64,000 nucleotides of DNA from Porpolomopsis calyptriformis. Its lineage: Eukaryota > Basidiomycota > Agaricomycetes > Agaricales > Hygrophoraceae. Both the position numbers and the translations under genes were made by a program. Positions 32,156 to 42,300 of this stretch are shown here, in pieces. The stretch covers positions 682,001-746,000 of the forward strand of contig OX621169.1 of the NCBI GenBank assembly GCA_951640195.1. Reading direction: 5' to 3'. Positions within the stretch are counted from its first letter, which is position 1. Each line of letters begins with the position of its first letter. The notes beneath the pieces are model-generated. The model ran no database searches. It was not told where the DNA came from and was given only the letters and a program-made list of their open reading frames with translations.

Positions 32156-32597
32156 TTGATCCCAATTCGGTGTTTTTGTTTAGCCTAAGTTCTTGCAGTC
32201 CCGTCGGATCATGCATAGTCAAGCAGGAATACGTGGCTTACTCCAGACCTCTTGCCCGTCGTCTTTGACCGCTTGCACCACGTTCCGTCGCAAGACCTGA
32301 GCGATTTCTCGCACAAGCTTTATATGCTCTCGATAGGGTTCCGTGTCTGCTTCTGACTGCAGGTGAGCATTCTCCGTTCTCACTTTCCGGCGAAACGCTA
32401 CGGTCGGTGAGTTATTTAGTGGTGAGCTCAGATGGTTCATATGACCTTTCAAGAGTATCTCGTCGCCTGACGAAGGGTGAGAAGACATGACATACACATC
32501 AAGTGAGCCTACCAGTGAATGTTGACGCAGAAGCGCGCAGTAAATCGCGGTAAGCTGCTCGCGCAGATGCTCGCAATGCTGAAGACATGGCAGCCAT
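32115..32597 (-). CDS. MZM1: Complex III assembly factor Mzm1/LYRM7-like (LYR protein)
   Basis: Four exons (32597-32513, 32466-32446, 32397-32242, 32191-32115) total 339 nt, giving 112 aa. The N-terminus LRASARAAYRDLLRAS is an LYR-type motif region, followed by FRRKVRTENAHLQ, IKLVREIAQVLRRNVVQAV and the family ending KLRLNKNTELGSNDTIKS. Mzm1 stabilises the Rieske iron-sulphur protein in the mitochondrial matrix before its insertion into complex III. It is first in a same-strand series MZM1, release factor, CAP, PhoD-like, and diverges from histone H1. Confidence 0.82.
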
Positions 32598-32815
32598 GAA
32601 AAAAAAAAAAAAAAATGTAAATTTCGTTATCTTATCGTAATAGATCACGTGTTTCACGCGATTGAGTCCGTTGATTCAACTTTCAGTTCGTTGAATCTCA
32701 AAACCTCTCATCTTTCATCCACCACCACCTCCTCTCTCAACACCCTTAATTGCCTCCCCTTCTGACCTTTTTCTGTCACCGAGAGATTAACCGTACACCT
32801 TGCTTATTTACCGTC
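32598..32815. promoter_or_regulatory. Divergent promoter region between MZM1 and histone H1
   Basis: 218 bp with a poly-A run next to MZM1 (32599-32615), then T- and CT-rich sequence up to the H1 ATG, as is common in fungal core promoters. TCACGTG lies at about 32645. No classical TATA box is obvious. Confidence 0.45.
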
Positions 32816-33906
32816 ATGTTAACCAAGAAATCTACCTCCGCCAAGGCCAAGAAGGCTACCTCCAAGGCAGCGCCTAGCCATCCAACCTGGATCGAGATGA
32901 TCAAAGTACGCAGCATCTTTTGAACATCACCACCCCGTTACTATCCTCCCCGCTCCACCGAGGCCCCTAATTGTATCTTCTCTACCCCACCTCAATAGGA
33001 ATGCATTACCGCCCACCCAGATGAGGCCCGCACCGGCGTTTCTCGCCCCCAGATCAAAAAGTAAGCCCACCATCCCATGTTCGCCACATACCGAACATTC
33101 AATCACATCCACTCCAGGTTTGTCGAGTCAGAGTACAAGCTCGAGATCGGGAATGCCCAGATCACTCAACTCAACAAAGCCATCGCAACTGGCGCAGAGA
33201 AAGGCACATTCGTCTTGCCTAAAGGTGCCACATTTTGTCGCAATACTCGGTCTCAAATGTGTTTATCATCCTCCCCTCAGGCCCCTCTGGCCGTGTGAAA
33301 CTTGCCCCGAAGAACGTCAAATCCGATTCTTCAGCAACGAAAGAGGTAAATCAACTCCCATCACCTTTCTCACCGCTCACCGTGACCATCAGAACAAACC
33401 TGCCCCCAAACCGAAACCCGCCGCAAAGCCGAAATCCACCAAGACCGCTACCACCAAAGCTGCCCCCGTGAAGAAACCGACCAAGCCTGCCACATCTAGG
33501 TCTTCAGCGAGCAAAGCTACCTCAACACCGAAGAAATCTACCACCACAAAATCATCTGCTACCAAGGCAACCACTTCCAAGGCCAAACCCGCCAAGAAGG
33601 TGTTGGCAGGGAGGAAACCTGCCTCTGCCTCCGCTACCAAGAAGACGACAACTACCTCCAGGCGGGGCACAGCCAAGAAGGTATATACATCTCTTGTATC
33701 CTCTCCGTACCGCGACCAAAATTCTCTCAAAGGCTATCACCGGTACAGCCAAGACAAAGGCACCCGCCTCGAAAGCCAAAGCTAAAGTTCCATCCAAGAA
33801 ACCGTCATCCAAGAAACCGACTCCCAAGAAGAAGGTGGGCCTTGTTTGTAAATCCACCATTCAAACCTAACGAACTTGAACTTGCTAGCTGACCAAGAGG
33901 GCCTGA
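32816..33906 (+). CDS. Linker histone H1
   Basis: Seven exons (32816-32905, 32999-33060, 33118-33224, 33281-33345, 33393-33680, 33733-33834, 33889-33906) total 732 nt, giving 243 aa. The winged-helix globular domain is HPTWIEMIKECITAHPDEARTGVSRPQIKKFVESEY...QITQLNKAIATGAEKGTFVLPKGPSGRVKL. The long K/A/P/T-rich tail (KKPTKPATSRSS, SKKPSSKKPTPKKK) ends LTKRA. It binds nucleosome linker DNA. The last exon is only 18 nt. A histone gene this intron-rich is normal for basidiomycetes. Confidence 0.92.
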
Positions 33907-34227
33907 GTACTCCGAGTGTGCCATGTATTGCTCAACATGCTTCCATGCCTCTAGTGACCGTACTAAATATGAATCGACATGTCCTGCCTTCTCAGTTTGC
34001 CGTTCTATACCGTTTCGGCCTTCCCATTTGTACAGAGTACTTTTTTTTTATTTTTCTTGTACAGAGACAGTATTACTATTCATCAGTTTCAATGGATTGT
34101 TTGTGTATACGTTCTACCCATTTTATGCTTTATGAGAGACGACATTTGAGTGAGAACCGAGATTACCAAACCAGCCAAGACAGGGTATCCACCCCTAAAC
34201 CTTGCCTACCTCAGTGATCTCGTCCCC

Positions 34228-35898
34228 ATGAATAACGACAGCCATCAGAGTGGTTCCCCCGCCACGGGAGATGACCCCCCGTTGCAGAGCTCTTCCCTCA
34301 CGCCCCCGTCCGAGATGGAGGCAAGGTTCTACTACGCCGGCCTACCCTCTTCCCCACTCTTAGTCGCTCGCACTAGCACCACTCCGTGGGAGCCGCCCGT
34401 CGGCCCGGAGGCGTACCGGAACACCAAGGAGCTCCACACCGTCGGCAACCACCCGCTCAAGGATGTCTGGGAAGACAACCTGGCTCCAAAGCTCCACACC
34501 CTTCTGGACTCGATGAAGGTGAAGTGGACTAGCACCGACGTCGTCCGCATCCGGAACACCGAAGAGTCTTCTTCCGCCCCCGTCATCCTCTGGATCGGCG
34601 TCATGCCCGCATCTCTCTCCGGCGATGATGGCCTCATCGTGGCCTCCAAGTGCAGGCAGCTTCTTGCCGAATACGATATCACCGACGTCGATGTCGAGAT
34701 CCGCGAGTCGATCGTTACCCTCTCCGCCGGTCCCAAGCTCCTCACCCCCGCCTATTGCTCTTCCGACCCCGCCGTAGAGGTCCGCGAACCTCTTACCACT
34801 ACACTCGGTCTCCCCATCTGTGCCCAGTCTACCCCTTGGGCTGAAGGTACCGGCGGCTTCTTCATTACTGAGGGCGGGAATGCCAACAGGGTCCTCCTCG
34901 TAACCGCTCGCCACGTCGTCTTCACTCCAAACGAGAGCCAGAACACCCACTTCAAGCATAAGAACGATAGCCAGCCTCGTCATAACGTCACCCTCTTCGG
35001 CGATCGGGCGTTCAAGATGTACCTCGAATCGATCAAGGCCGAAATAGGACACAAGGCACTTATCGCCGACCATCAGGAGGGGCGTATTATGCGGACTGAG
35101 GGGAAGGACGACCAGGCAGCGAACAAGGAGCGGCGGGATGCCCAGCACGAGTTGGACAGGACGAGGGAGGCAATGGAAGAGCTCAACACCTTCTATGAGG
35201 TCGTTTGGACTCGCTGGGCCACCCCAGAGAGCCGCCTTCTAGGCCATGTCGTCCTCTCTCCTCCCATCAACTTTGGCGCCGGTAGCGAGGGCTATACCGA
35301 GGACTGGGTCATCATTGAGATCGAATCCTCCAAGGTCGACGTGAGCCATTTTGATGGCAATGCCATCGACCTGGGTACCCGTATTCCACCCGACAAGTTC
35401 ACTGAGATGATGTGCCCTAATTTCCGCAATGCTCGTTCCTTCAAGTATCCGGATGACCGTCTTCTGAGGCTCAAGGGCACCATTCCGGATGATGAAATGC
35501 GTCACCCGATGGCACTCGACCAGAATGGTGACCCGTGTCTTATGGTCATCAAGCGCGGTAACACCACCGGCCTGACCATCGGCCGTGCCAACGACATCTG
35601 CTCTTACGCCCGGAACTACTACAACGAAGGCAGCACCAAGACATCCAAAGAATGGGCTATCCTCCCATTCGACTCCAAGTCTGGCGCGTTCTCGGACAAG
35701 GGCGACTCAGGCTGTGTCATTGTTGATGGCCTCGGGCGCATGTGTGGGCTCCTCACCGGCGGTTCTGGTGCCAATGCTTCCACGGATATCACCTACGCCA
35801 CACCCATCAGCTTCCTCCTCAAACGCATGCAAGAAAACGGACTGCAGAAGCCGAACATCAACCCGGTGCTCGCTCGTTCAGCTGGGTATCCTCCGTGA
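34228..35898 (+). CDS. Trypsin-fold (PA clan) serine protease of an uncharacterised Agaricomycete family
   Basis: Single exon, 556 aa from ATG 34228 (an upstream in-frame ATG-like start at 34150 would add 26 aa). A catalytic triad is readable: His229 in VLLVTARHVVF, Asp359 in EDWVIIEIE and Ser494 in SDKGDSGCVIVDG, with GTGGFFI before the His as in trypsin-like folds. Between His and Asp lies a roughly 60-residue charged helical insert (about 262-325). The first 200 residues (ARFYYAGLPSSP, WEPPVGPEAYR, VWEDNLAPKLHTLLDSM, ILWIGVMPASLSGDDG) recur in many Agaricomycete hypothetical proteins in my memory; no function is known. There is no signal peptide, so it is probably intracellular. It points toward an NLR 3' fragment whose parent is NLR copy 3. 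Confidence 0.75.
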   Translation: MNNDSHQSGSPATGDDPPLQSSSLTPPSEMEARFYYAGLPSSPLLVARTSTTPWEPPVGPEAYRNTKELHTVGNHPLKDVWEDNLAPKLHTLLDSMKVKWTSTDVVRIRNTEESSSAPVILWIGVMPASLSGDDGLIVASKCRQLLAEYDITDVDVEIRESIVTLSAGPKLLTPAYCSSDPAVEVREPLTTTLGLPICAQSTPWAEGTGGFFITEGGNANRVLLVTARHVVFTPNESQNTHFKHKNDSQPRHNVTLFGDRAFKMYLESIKAEIGHKALIADHQEGRIMRTEGKDDQAANKERRDAQHELDRTREAMEELNTFYEVVWTRWATPESRLLGHVVLSPPINFGAGSEGYTEDWVIIEIESSKVDVSHFDGNAIDLGTRIPPDKFTEMMCPNFRNARSFKYPDDRLLRLKGTIPDDEMRHPMALDQNGDPCLMVIKRGNTTGLTIGRANDICSYARNYYNEGSTKTSKEWAILPFDSKSGAFSDKGDSGCVIVDGLGRMCGLLTGGSGANASTDITYATPISFLLKRMQENGLQKPNINPVLARSAGYPP

Positions 35899-36690
35899 CC
35901 TTTTCCTAGCCTGCATGGAAAGGGTCATCAGACATCTGCTCAAAGAAATAAGTGCTGGCATTCAATGTGCGCACAGAAGAGAAAACAAGATCTTTACAAA
36001 TAAACTTAGGAGACAACAGAAAGTCCTCAATGGCGAGGACATAGAACGATGAGCTAAGAAAAGCTAGAGGTAGACGACATGCCTGTAAAATCAATAGTAA
36101 TCACACGACCATCCTCTGTGCCAAATGCTGCACGAGCTCCGTTTGTGGCCAAGCTCTTTGGTCTGCGAGAAAGCGGTAGCAAACAAATACATCGATTCAG
36201 AGTGAGGGAGTGAACCCAGCCATCCTCTGCAATATAAGGCTAGGTGGGTTTAGGCCATCTGTAGATAACGAGTTTCTGGAAGAGGTACAAGATCTCGCGA
36301 TCGATTCAGTATTGATGAAATGTGCGTCGAAAGTGTTCAGATGTGAACCGCTAGTTGCGTCCCACAGACGAACAGTGTTGTCGTAGGATCCAGAAACGAT
36401 ACAGGTGCCGTCAGGGGAAAATGCGACCGATTTTACCAAACCAGAGTGTGCCGTGAAAGTCTCCAGATGTGCAACACTGACTGCGTCCCACAGCCGAACA
36501 GTTTCGTTGAAGGATCCCGAAGCGAAACGCGTGCCACCGGGTGAAAATACGACCGAATATATCAAACCAGAAATGTCCATTGAAAGTGTTCAGATGTGCA
36601 CCGGTGACTGCGTCCCACAGCCTAACAGTTTTGTCGTGGGATCCAGAAACGATACGCGTGTCATCGGGGGAAAACGAGACTGAAGCTACC
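35137..36690. repeat. Segmental duplication, unit A (protease 3' part + NLR 3' end)
   Basis: From GATGCCCAGCACGAGTTGGA the sequence matches unit B (38378-40493) on the same strand, covering the last 254 codons of the protease, the spacer between the two genes and the 3' end of NLR copy 3. Compared with B, unit A keeps about 80 bp in the protease that B lost, lacks about 125 bp of spacer, lacks a 27-bp palindromic insertion and lacks four WD40 repeats. Confidence 0.85.
36054..36690 (-). pseudogene. 3' fragment of an NLR WD40 domain
   Basis: Minus-strand remnant with WD40 units (VSFSPDDTRIVSGSHDKTVRLWD, YSVVFSPGGTRFASGSFNETVRLWD, KSVAFSPDGTCIVSGSYDNTVRLWD) and the NLR tail (HFINTESIARS). A 1-nt insertion near 36575 (ACATTTCTGG against ACAGTCCGG in copy 3) shifts the frame. 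Its third unit is a fusion of units 8 and 12 of copy 3. Similarity to copy 3 stops abruptly at 36690, where sequence downstream of TPK begins. Confidence 0.85.
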
Positions 36691-36748
36691 TCGATGGACC
36701 TCATAGGCACGTCACCCCTCAAAAATTTCACCGCGTTGCTGGCCAAAC

Positions 36749-37773
36749 CTAGACCAATCTCTTCAATTCCATGGTCCACCATATCGGCTTGGAAGTCTTG
36801 ATCCACACTAATTCCTGGGCCGGTAGAAGGTGGTTTGATGTCGACACTAGTCCATCAAAAGAGGATACCTGATCAGCTGTACAACACTCTGTCAGCCGCA
36901 CGATCGAGCTCGAGACAAGGAAGAACACAAACTCAAGTTCCACTTCAACCCGGTGGTGGATAGGATAGTGTGATCGATGCCGATGGGAAGGAGGCCGCAC
37001 GTTGGACCAAATATTGAATGGTCTACGTGAATAGAATGTTCACCCTAAGAAGATCAGCCACGTCCAGTGAACAGAATGCGGTGTTGCACGTACTTCCCGG
37101 AGGACCCATGCAATATTCTCATCTGTGATGACAAAAATATGCTTTCTGGTCTCGCGCAGTTTGTGAAGGTAGGACAACGTGTGTATGGTTTGATCTAGTC
37201 GACCAGAGAGACCTCCCAGAATGACCAGATCATATTGCTGCATTGCATATCATTTTCATGTTCACGTGCGGATGAGTAAAACGCAACATACGCCTTGACC
37301 GTCTTCTGCTTCCTTCTCCATCAAGGCTGATACGCATTTCATCAAGTCTGTCGAAAACTGGTCGCCGTCTTGTATGATAGGTACACCCTTGGGATAGTCA
37401 GTACTGGTAGAACAATTTCAGAGTGACAAAGCACCATTGACGCGTAGTGTTCAGAGACGAAGGGTTGAATTGAGTCGAGATCGCCTTTGATCATATCCGG
37501 CCGGTATCTGTATCGATGTTTAGCATGACAAGCACCAACCAACCATACTACTTACGGGCTATTAGACTTTTCATAGATCGTAAATTCAGGCGAATTTACC
37601 GCATCATACAGTCGATTGGCCCCTCCATCAGCGCAACACCGCCAATGGGAGCTATTCCAAAGTCTGCAAAGAATAGAGGGTGAAAATGGTTGGTTTAGTA
37701 TTATTAGCGCCAGTTTAGATTTGAGGTTCGGGTGGGACGATGGATTGAGGAATGGAATCGACCAAACAGACAT
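36749..37773 (-). CDS. THI80: Thiamine pyrophosphokinase
   Basis: Six exons (37773-37556, 37507-37435, 37387-37292, 37237-37094, 37044-36933, 36888-36749) total 783 nt, giving 260 aa. Motifs: CCADGGANRLYD (ATP/Mg site), MIKGDLDSI, QDGDQFSTDLMK, DLVILGGLSGRLDQTIHTL and a C-terminus GLKWNL...DGLVSTSNHLL...IWWTMEL, all characteristic of TPK, which turns thiamine and ATP into thiamine diphosphate. Intron 5 is only 44 bp. The gene appears intact but lies within a segment inserted between the two halves of a duplicated protease-NLR junction, so it may be an extra copy. Only 58 bp of its 3' flank remain before the breakpoint. Confidence 0.88.
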
Positions 37774-37952
37774 GGTCACGGCGATGGTTCGAGGACAAGC
37801 AAATGGCGAATTTGAATATCGCCGTGACTTTTTGGCTCAAGAAACAACCATTCCGCAAGGTGAAGTTTCATGAACACCACCGATTGAATTCTACATATTC
37901 TAGAACACGCGTTCTTGGTTATCTAATAAGCCAGCTCAAGATGACTCCGTTG

Positions 37953-38377
37953 TCATGATGAAAATAGTCCAAGCAGCTTAATGACGGGCAGTGTGAGGTT
38001 GTCATCAAGGGAGAGGTCTGGGAAACATCGGTTCCTTAGAGCTTCGGCGACACCAGCAACAAGACAACGCCATTTGTCCCAAAACCAAGCCAACCACCGG
38101 TTCCAAGACCGTTGACTCCTGCGTCCAGCAACATTGGTTTGAACCAGTCCGAGACAGAGCACGCTGATCGATTGACGTCTCCGTCCCATTGCCAAGTAAG
38201 ATTCTCTGGTCTGGATGGGGCGATAAATTTCCAGAACCACATGGCACTGAATGCCCCCGTTACCGACGCTGCAACAAATCCTGCGAGAGATTTGCGGGGT
38301 GAGAAGGGATACGGAGAAGTGGAAGGCGCCGGGGAAAAGGTGGGGATCTTGACCTGAATAGACGTCCAAACGTTGAA
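37953..38377 (-). pseudogene. C-terminal fragment of a Dgk1-like CTP-dependent diacylglycerol kinase
   Basis: Minus-strand pieces read PFSPRKSLAGFVAASVTGAFSAMWFW and, in another frame, AGVAEAL...DLSLDDNLTLPVIKLLGLF. RKSLAGFxAASxTG and AEALD..SLDDNLTLPI are the conserved C-terminal signature of fungal Dgk1 (a CTP-using ER membrane diacylglycerol kinase related to dolichol kinase and CDS enzymes). The 5' two thirds are missing: the sequence runs straight into duplicated protease DNA at 38378. The change of frame near 38080 may be a lesion or a short intron. Confidence 0.6.
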
Positions 38378-39086
38378 GATGCCCAGCACGAGTTGGAAAA
38401 GACGAGGGAGGCAATGGAAGAGCTCAACACCTTCTTTGAGGTCGTTTGGACTCGCTTGGCCACCCCGGAGAGCCGCCTTCTAGGCCATGTCATCCTCTCT
38501 CCTCCCTCATTTTGACGGCAATGCCATCGACCTGGGTATCCGTATTCCACCCGACAAGTTCACTGAGATGATGTACCCTAATTTCCGGAATGCTCGTTCC
38601 TCCAAGTATCCGAATGACCGTCTTCTGAGGCTCAAGGGCACCATTCCGGATGATGAGATGCGTCACCCGATGGCACTCGACCAGAACGGTGACCCGTGTC
38701 TTATGGTCATCAAGCGCGGTAACACCACCGGGCTGACGATCGGCCGTGCCAACGACATCTGCTCCTACGCCCGGAACTACTACAACGAAGGCAGCGCCAA
38801 GACCAGTATAGTCGAATGGGAGGATAGCCCATCCAAAGAATGGGCTATCCTCCCATTCGACTCCAACTCTGGCGCGTTCTCGGACAAGGGCGACTCAGGC
38901 TGTGTCATTGTTGATGGCCTCGGACGCATGGGTGGCCTCCTCAGCAGCAGTTCTGGCGGCATGCCTTCCACGGATATCACCTACGCCACACCCATCGGCT
39001 TCCTCCTCAAGCGCATGCAAGAAAACGGACTGCACAAGCCGAACATCAACCCGGTGCTCACTTGTTCAGCTGGGTATCCTCCGTGA
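38378..39086 (+). pseudogene. 3' fragment of the serine protease gene
   Basis: Lacks the first 300 or so codons including the catalytic His. An internal deletion at about 38506 (CCTCCC joined to TCATTTTGA) removes the segment with the catalytic Asp. The Ser motif SDKGDSGCVIVDG and the C-terminus remain. A 27-bp in-frame insertion at about 38805-38831 adds nine residues. It could not be an active enzyme. Confidence 0.85.
38811..38861. repeat. Perfect 22-bp inverted repeat, 7-bp spacer
   Basis: Bases 38811-38832 are the exact inverse complement of 38840-38861. Unit A has only the right arm, so the left arm arose by a templated inverted insertion in unit B. Confidence 0.9.
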
Positions 39087-39352
39087 CCTTGGAATGACGG
39101 AGCAGTTGCAGGACCTGCTACGACTCGTGTTGCTGGTTCATGAGAAGGTGGGGTTGGATCGCCCGCATACCAGGGACAGTGGATTGGGTTTTTTTCTTTC
39201 TTTCTCATTTTCCCCTAGTCTGCATGGAAAGGGTCATCAGACATCTGCTCAAAGAAATAAGTGCTGGCATTCAATGTGAGAAAACAAGATCTTTACAAAT
39301 AAACTTAGGAGACAACAGAAAGTCCTCAATGGCGAGGGCATAGAAAGATGAG

Positions 39353-42300
39353 CTAGGAAAAACTAGAGGTAGACGACATGCCTGTAAAATCAATAGTAAT
39401 CACACGACCATCCTCTGTGCCAAAAGCTGCACGAGCTCCGTTTGTGGCCAAGCTCTTTGGTCTGCGAGAAAGCGGTACCCAACAAATGCATCGATTCAGA
39501 GTGAGGGAGTGAACCCAGCCGTCCTCTGCAATATAACCAAATATTTGGCTAGGCGGGTTTGTAGATAACGAGTTTCCGGAAGAAGTACAAGATCTCGCGA
39601 TCGATTCAGTATTGATGAAATGTGCGTCGAAGGTGTTCAGATGTGCACCGCTGGTTGCGTCCCACAGACGAACAGCGTTGTCGTAGGATCCAGAAACGAT
39701 ACGCGTGCCATTGGGGGAAAATGCGACTGAACCGACCCAATTGGAATGTCCCATGAAAATTTTAAGCTGAGCGCCGCTGACTGCGTCCCACAGCTGGACA
39801 GTTTGGTCGTAGGATCCAGAAACGATACGCATGCCATCAGGGGAAAATGCGACCGAACTGACCCAATTAGAATGTCCCATGAGAATGTTAAGCTGGGCAC
39901 CGCTGGCTGTGTCCCACAGCCGAACGGTTTGGTCGTAGGATCCGGAAACGATGCGCGTGCCATCAGGGGAAAATGCAACCGAATCTACAGAACTGGAATG
40001 TCCCATGAAAGTCTTCAGAAGTGCGCCGCTAACGGCGTCCCACAGCCGAACGGTTTTGTCGTAGGATCCGGAAACGATAAGCGTGCCATCGAGGGAAAAT
40101 GTGACCGAATATACCAAACCGGAATGTCCAATGGAAGTGTTGAGATGTGCCCCGCTGACAGCATCCCACAGCCGAACAGTTTTGTCGTAGGATCCGGAAA
40201 CGATACGCATGCCGTCAGGGGAAAATGCAACCGATTTTACCAAACCAGAGTGTGCCGTGAAAGTCTCCAGATGTGCAACACTGACTGCGTCCCACAGCCG
40301 AACAGTTTCGTCGAAGGATCCCGAAACGAAACGCGTGCCACCGGGTGAAAATACGACCGAATATATCAAACCGGACTGTCCATTGAAAGTGTTCAGATGT
40401 GCACCGCTGACTGCGTCCCACAGCCTAACAGTTTTGTCGTGGGATCCAGAAACGATACGTGTGTCATCGGGGGAAAATGAGACTGAAGCTACCACATCGG
40501 AATGTCCGACGAAAGTGTTCAGAGTTGTTCCGCTAAACGCGTCCCACAGCCGAACAGTTTTGTCGTGGGATCCAGAAACGATATGCGTGTTATCGGAGGA
40601 AAATGCGACAGAATTTATATAATGGGAATGTCCCTTGAAAGTATTCAGATGTGCGCCGCTGACTGCGTCCCACAGCTTAACAGTTTTGTCGTGGGATCCA
40701 GAAACGATACGCGTGCCGTCAGGGGAAAATGCGATCGAATTTACATAATGGGAATGTCCCTTGATAGTATTTAGATGTGCGCCGCTGAGTGCGTCCCAGA
40801 GCTTCACAGTTTTGTCATGGGATCCAGAAACGATACGTGTGCCATCCGGGGAAAATCCGACCGTATTTACCTGAAAGGAATGTCCTCTGAAGGTGTTCAG
40901 ATGTGCACCGGTGACTGCGTCCCACAGCCGAACAGTTTTATCGTGGGATCCAGAAATGATACGCATGCCATCGGGGGAAAATGAGACTGAAGTTACCACA
41001 TCGGAATGTCCGACGAAGGTGTTCAGAGTCGTTCCGCTAAACGCGTCCCACAGCCGAACAGTTTTGTCGTGGGATCCAGAAACGATACGCATGCCATCGG
41101 AGGAAAATGCGACCGAATATACCCGGTCGCGGTGTCCTTCTATCGTCCGTATGCATGAATTCCATCTCTCATCGCATCCATTGCAAATTTTTAGTGGAAC
41201 ATCCAACTCTTTCATATACGTCTTCTTAATTAAGGCTTCCTCGGGAGTGAACAGTAACGCAGAGTGGTATACTTGAAGGGAGCAAGTACTGATCACCGAG
41301 AAAAATTCGAGGGTAAACCGTTCGCAATCACGAAGTAAAATCATCGTATTAGTCACGTCTCCGCGTGCTCTCTGTCAAATTCAGTCAGTTTTGCGCTTTG
41401 ACGTGAGAGGAAATAACGAACGGTAAAGGCTTGCTGGACCATACCCAACGCAACAAGGCCATTTCGAAGATCTCCCATCAGACTCAGTGCTTCAACCCAG
41501 TACAGTAGATATTCCGAACAAAACTCGTTCGCCAAGTCGACAAGATTGTCAAGGGTGGCTTTAGACAGGTGCCAAGCCCAGTGACGACATGCGTATTGCA
41601 GCTCAGGTGCAATGCAAGTCATCACACGCGTCGGAAGGTCGTCCACCTGGCTATTAAGCAACGACGGATTTTTTATTCCACAGATATCTCGTTTCAACTT
41701 CTTCATAGAACATAGACAAGCACGTGCAAGTAGAGTATGCTGGCTTCCAGAGTGAACCAAAAATTTCGGATTCTGACACCGAGCTGAGCTTGTTATGAAG
41801 TCGAAGAAGGATGGATGGAGGGTTCGAATTGCTTGGCTATCATCATCTGGCACCATGATAACCGAGTGAAGATGACGCAACGTCATACCCACTGTACGTG
41901 ATGGAACATCTAGTAATCGTGCGAGAGCAACTGGAGAGAGGGGGTCTCGGAGGAGAACGATCGTGCCTAGAATCATCTTCAGTCGATCCGCAAGAGTAGG
42001 GGATATGTTAGGAAATGCATTATTCAACACTTGATTGTATAACCGGTCAAGATTATAGTGCGGAGATGAGTCTTCTGTTGCCGTGGGTGCGTTGCACAGA
42101 AGACGCCCTAGTTGACCTTCTGGGTCACAATAGTTTCGATCTTGGATGAATCTGACAGAAGTTGACGCAAAGATGAAAAGTCCGAAGGACATCCGTGTTA
42201 GGGAATGGATATCTTCGGCAGAGGGCCATTCGATTTCGATCTGGTAGGCCTCTCTCGTTGAAGCCAGTTCCGTCGACAGGTAGTGTTTGATATCGGTTTC

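Larger units (their letters stand above)
38378..40493. repeat. Segmental duplication, unit B (protease 3' part + NLR 3' end)
   Basis: Same-strand copy of unit A. It starts at the same GATGCCCAGCACGAGTTGGA and remains alignable to the ACC at 40493, beyond which NLR copy 3 continues but unit A stops. Extra WD40 units (four, about 504 bp), extra spacer (about 39087-39215) and an internal protease deletion explain the length difference. Confidence 0.85.

Noticed and set aside
33389..33860. Minus-strand Val/Ala/Leu-rich frames that look membrane-like
   Set aside because: They are the complement of the K/A/P/T-rich histone H1 tail; hydrophobicity is a by-product of antisense translation.
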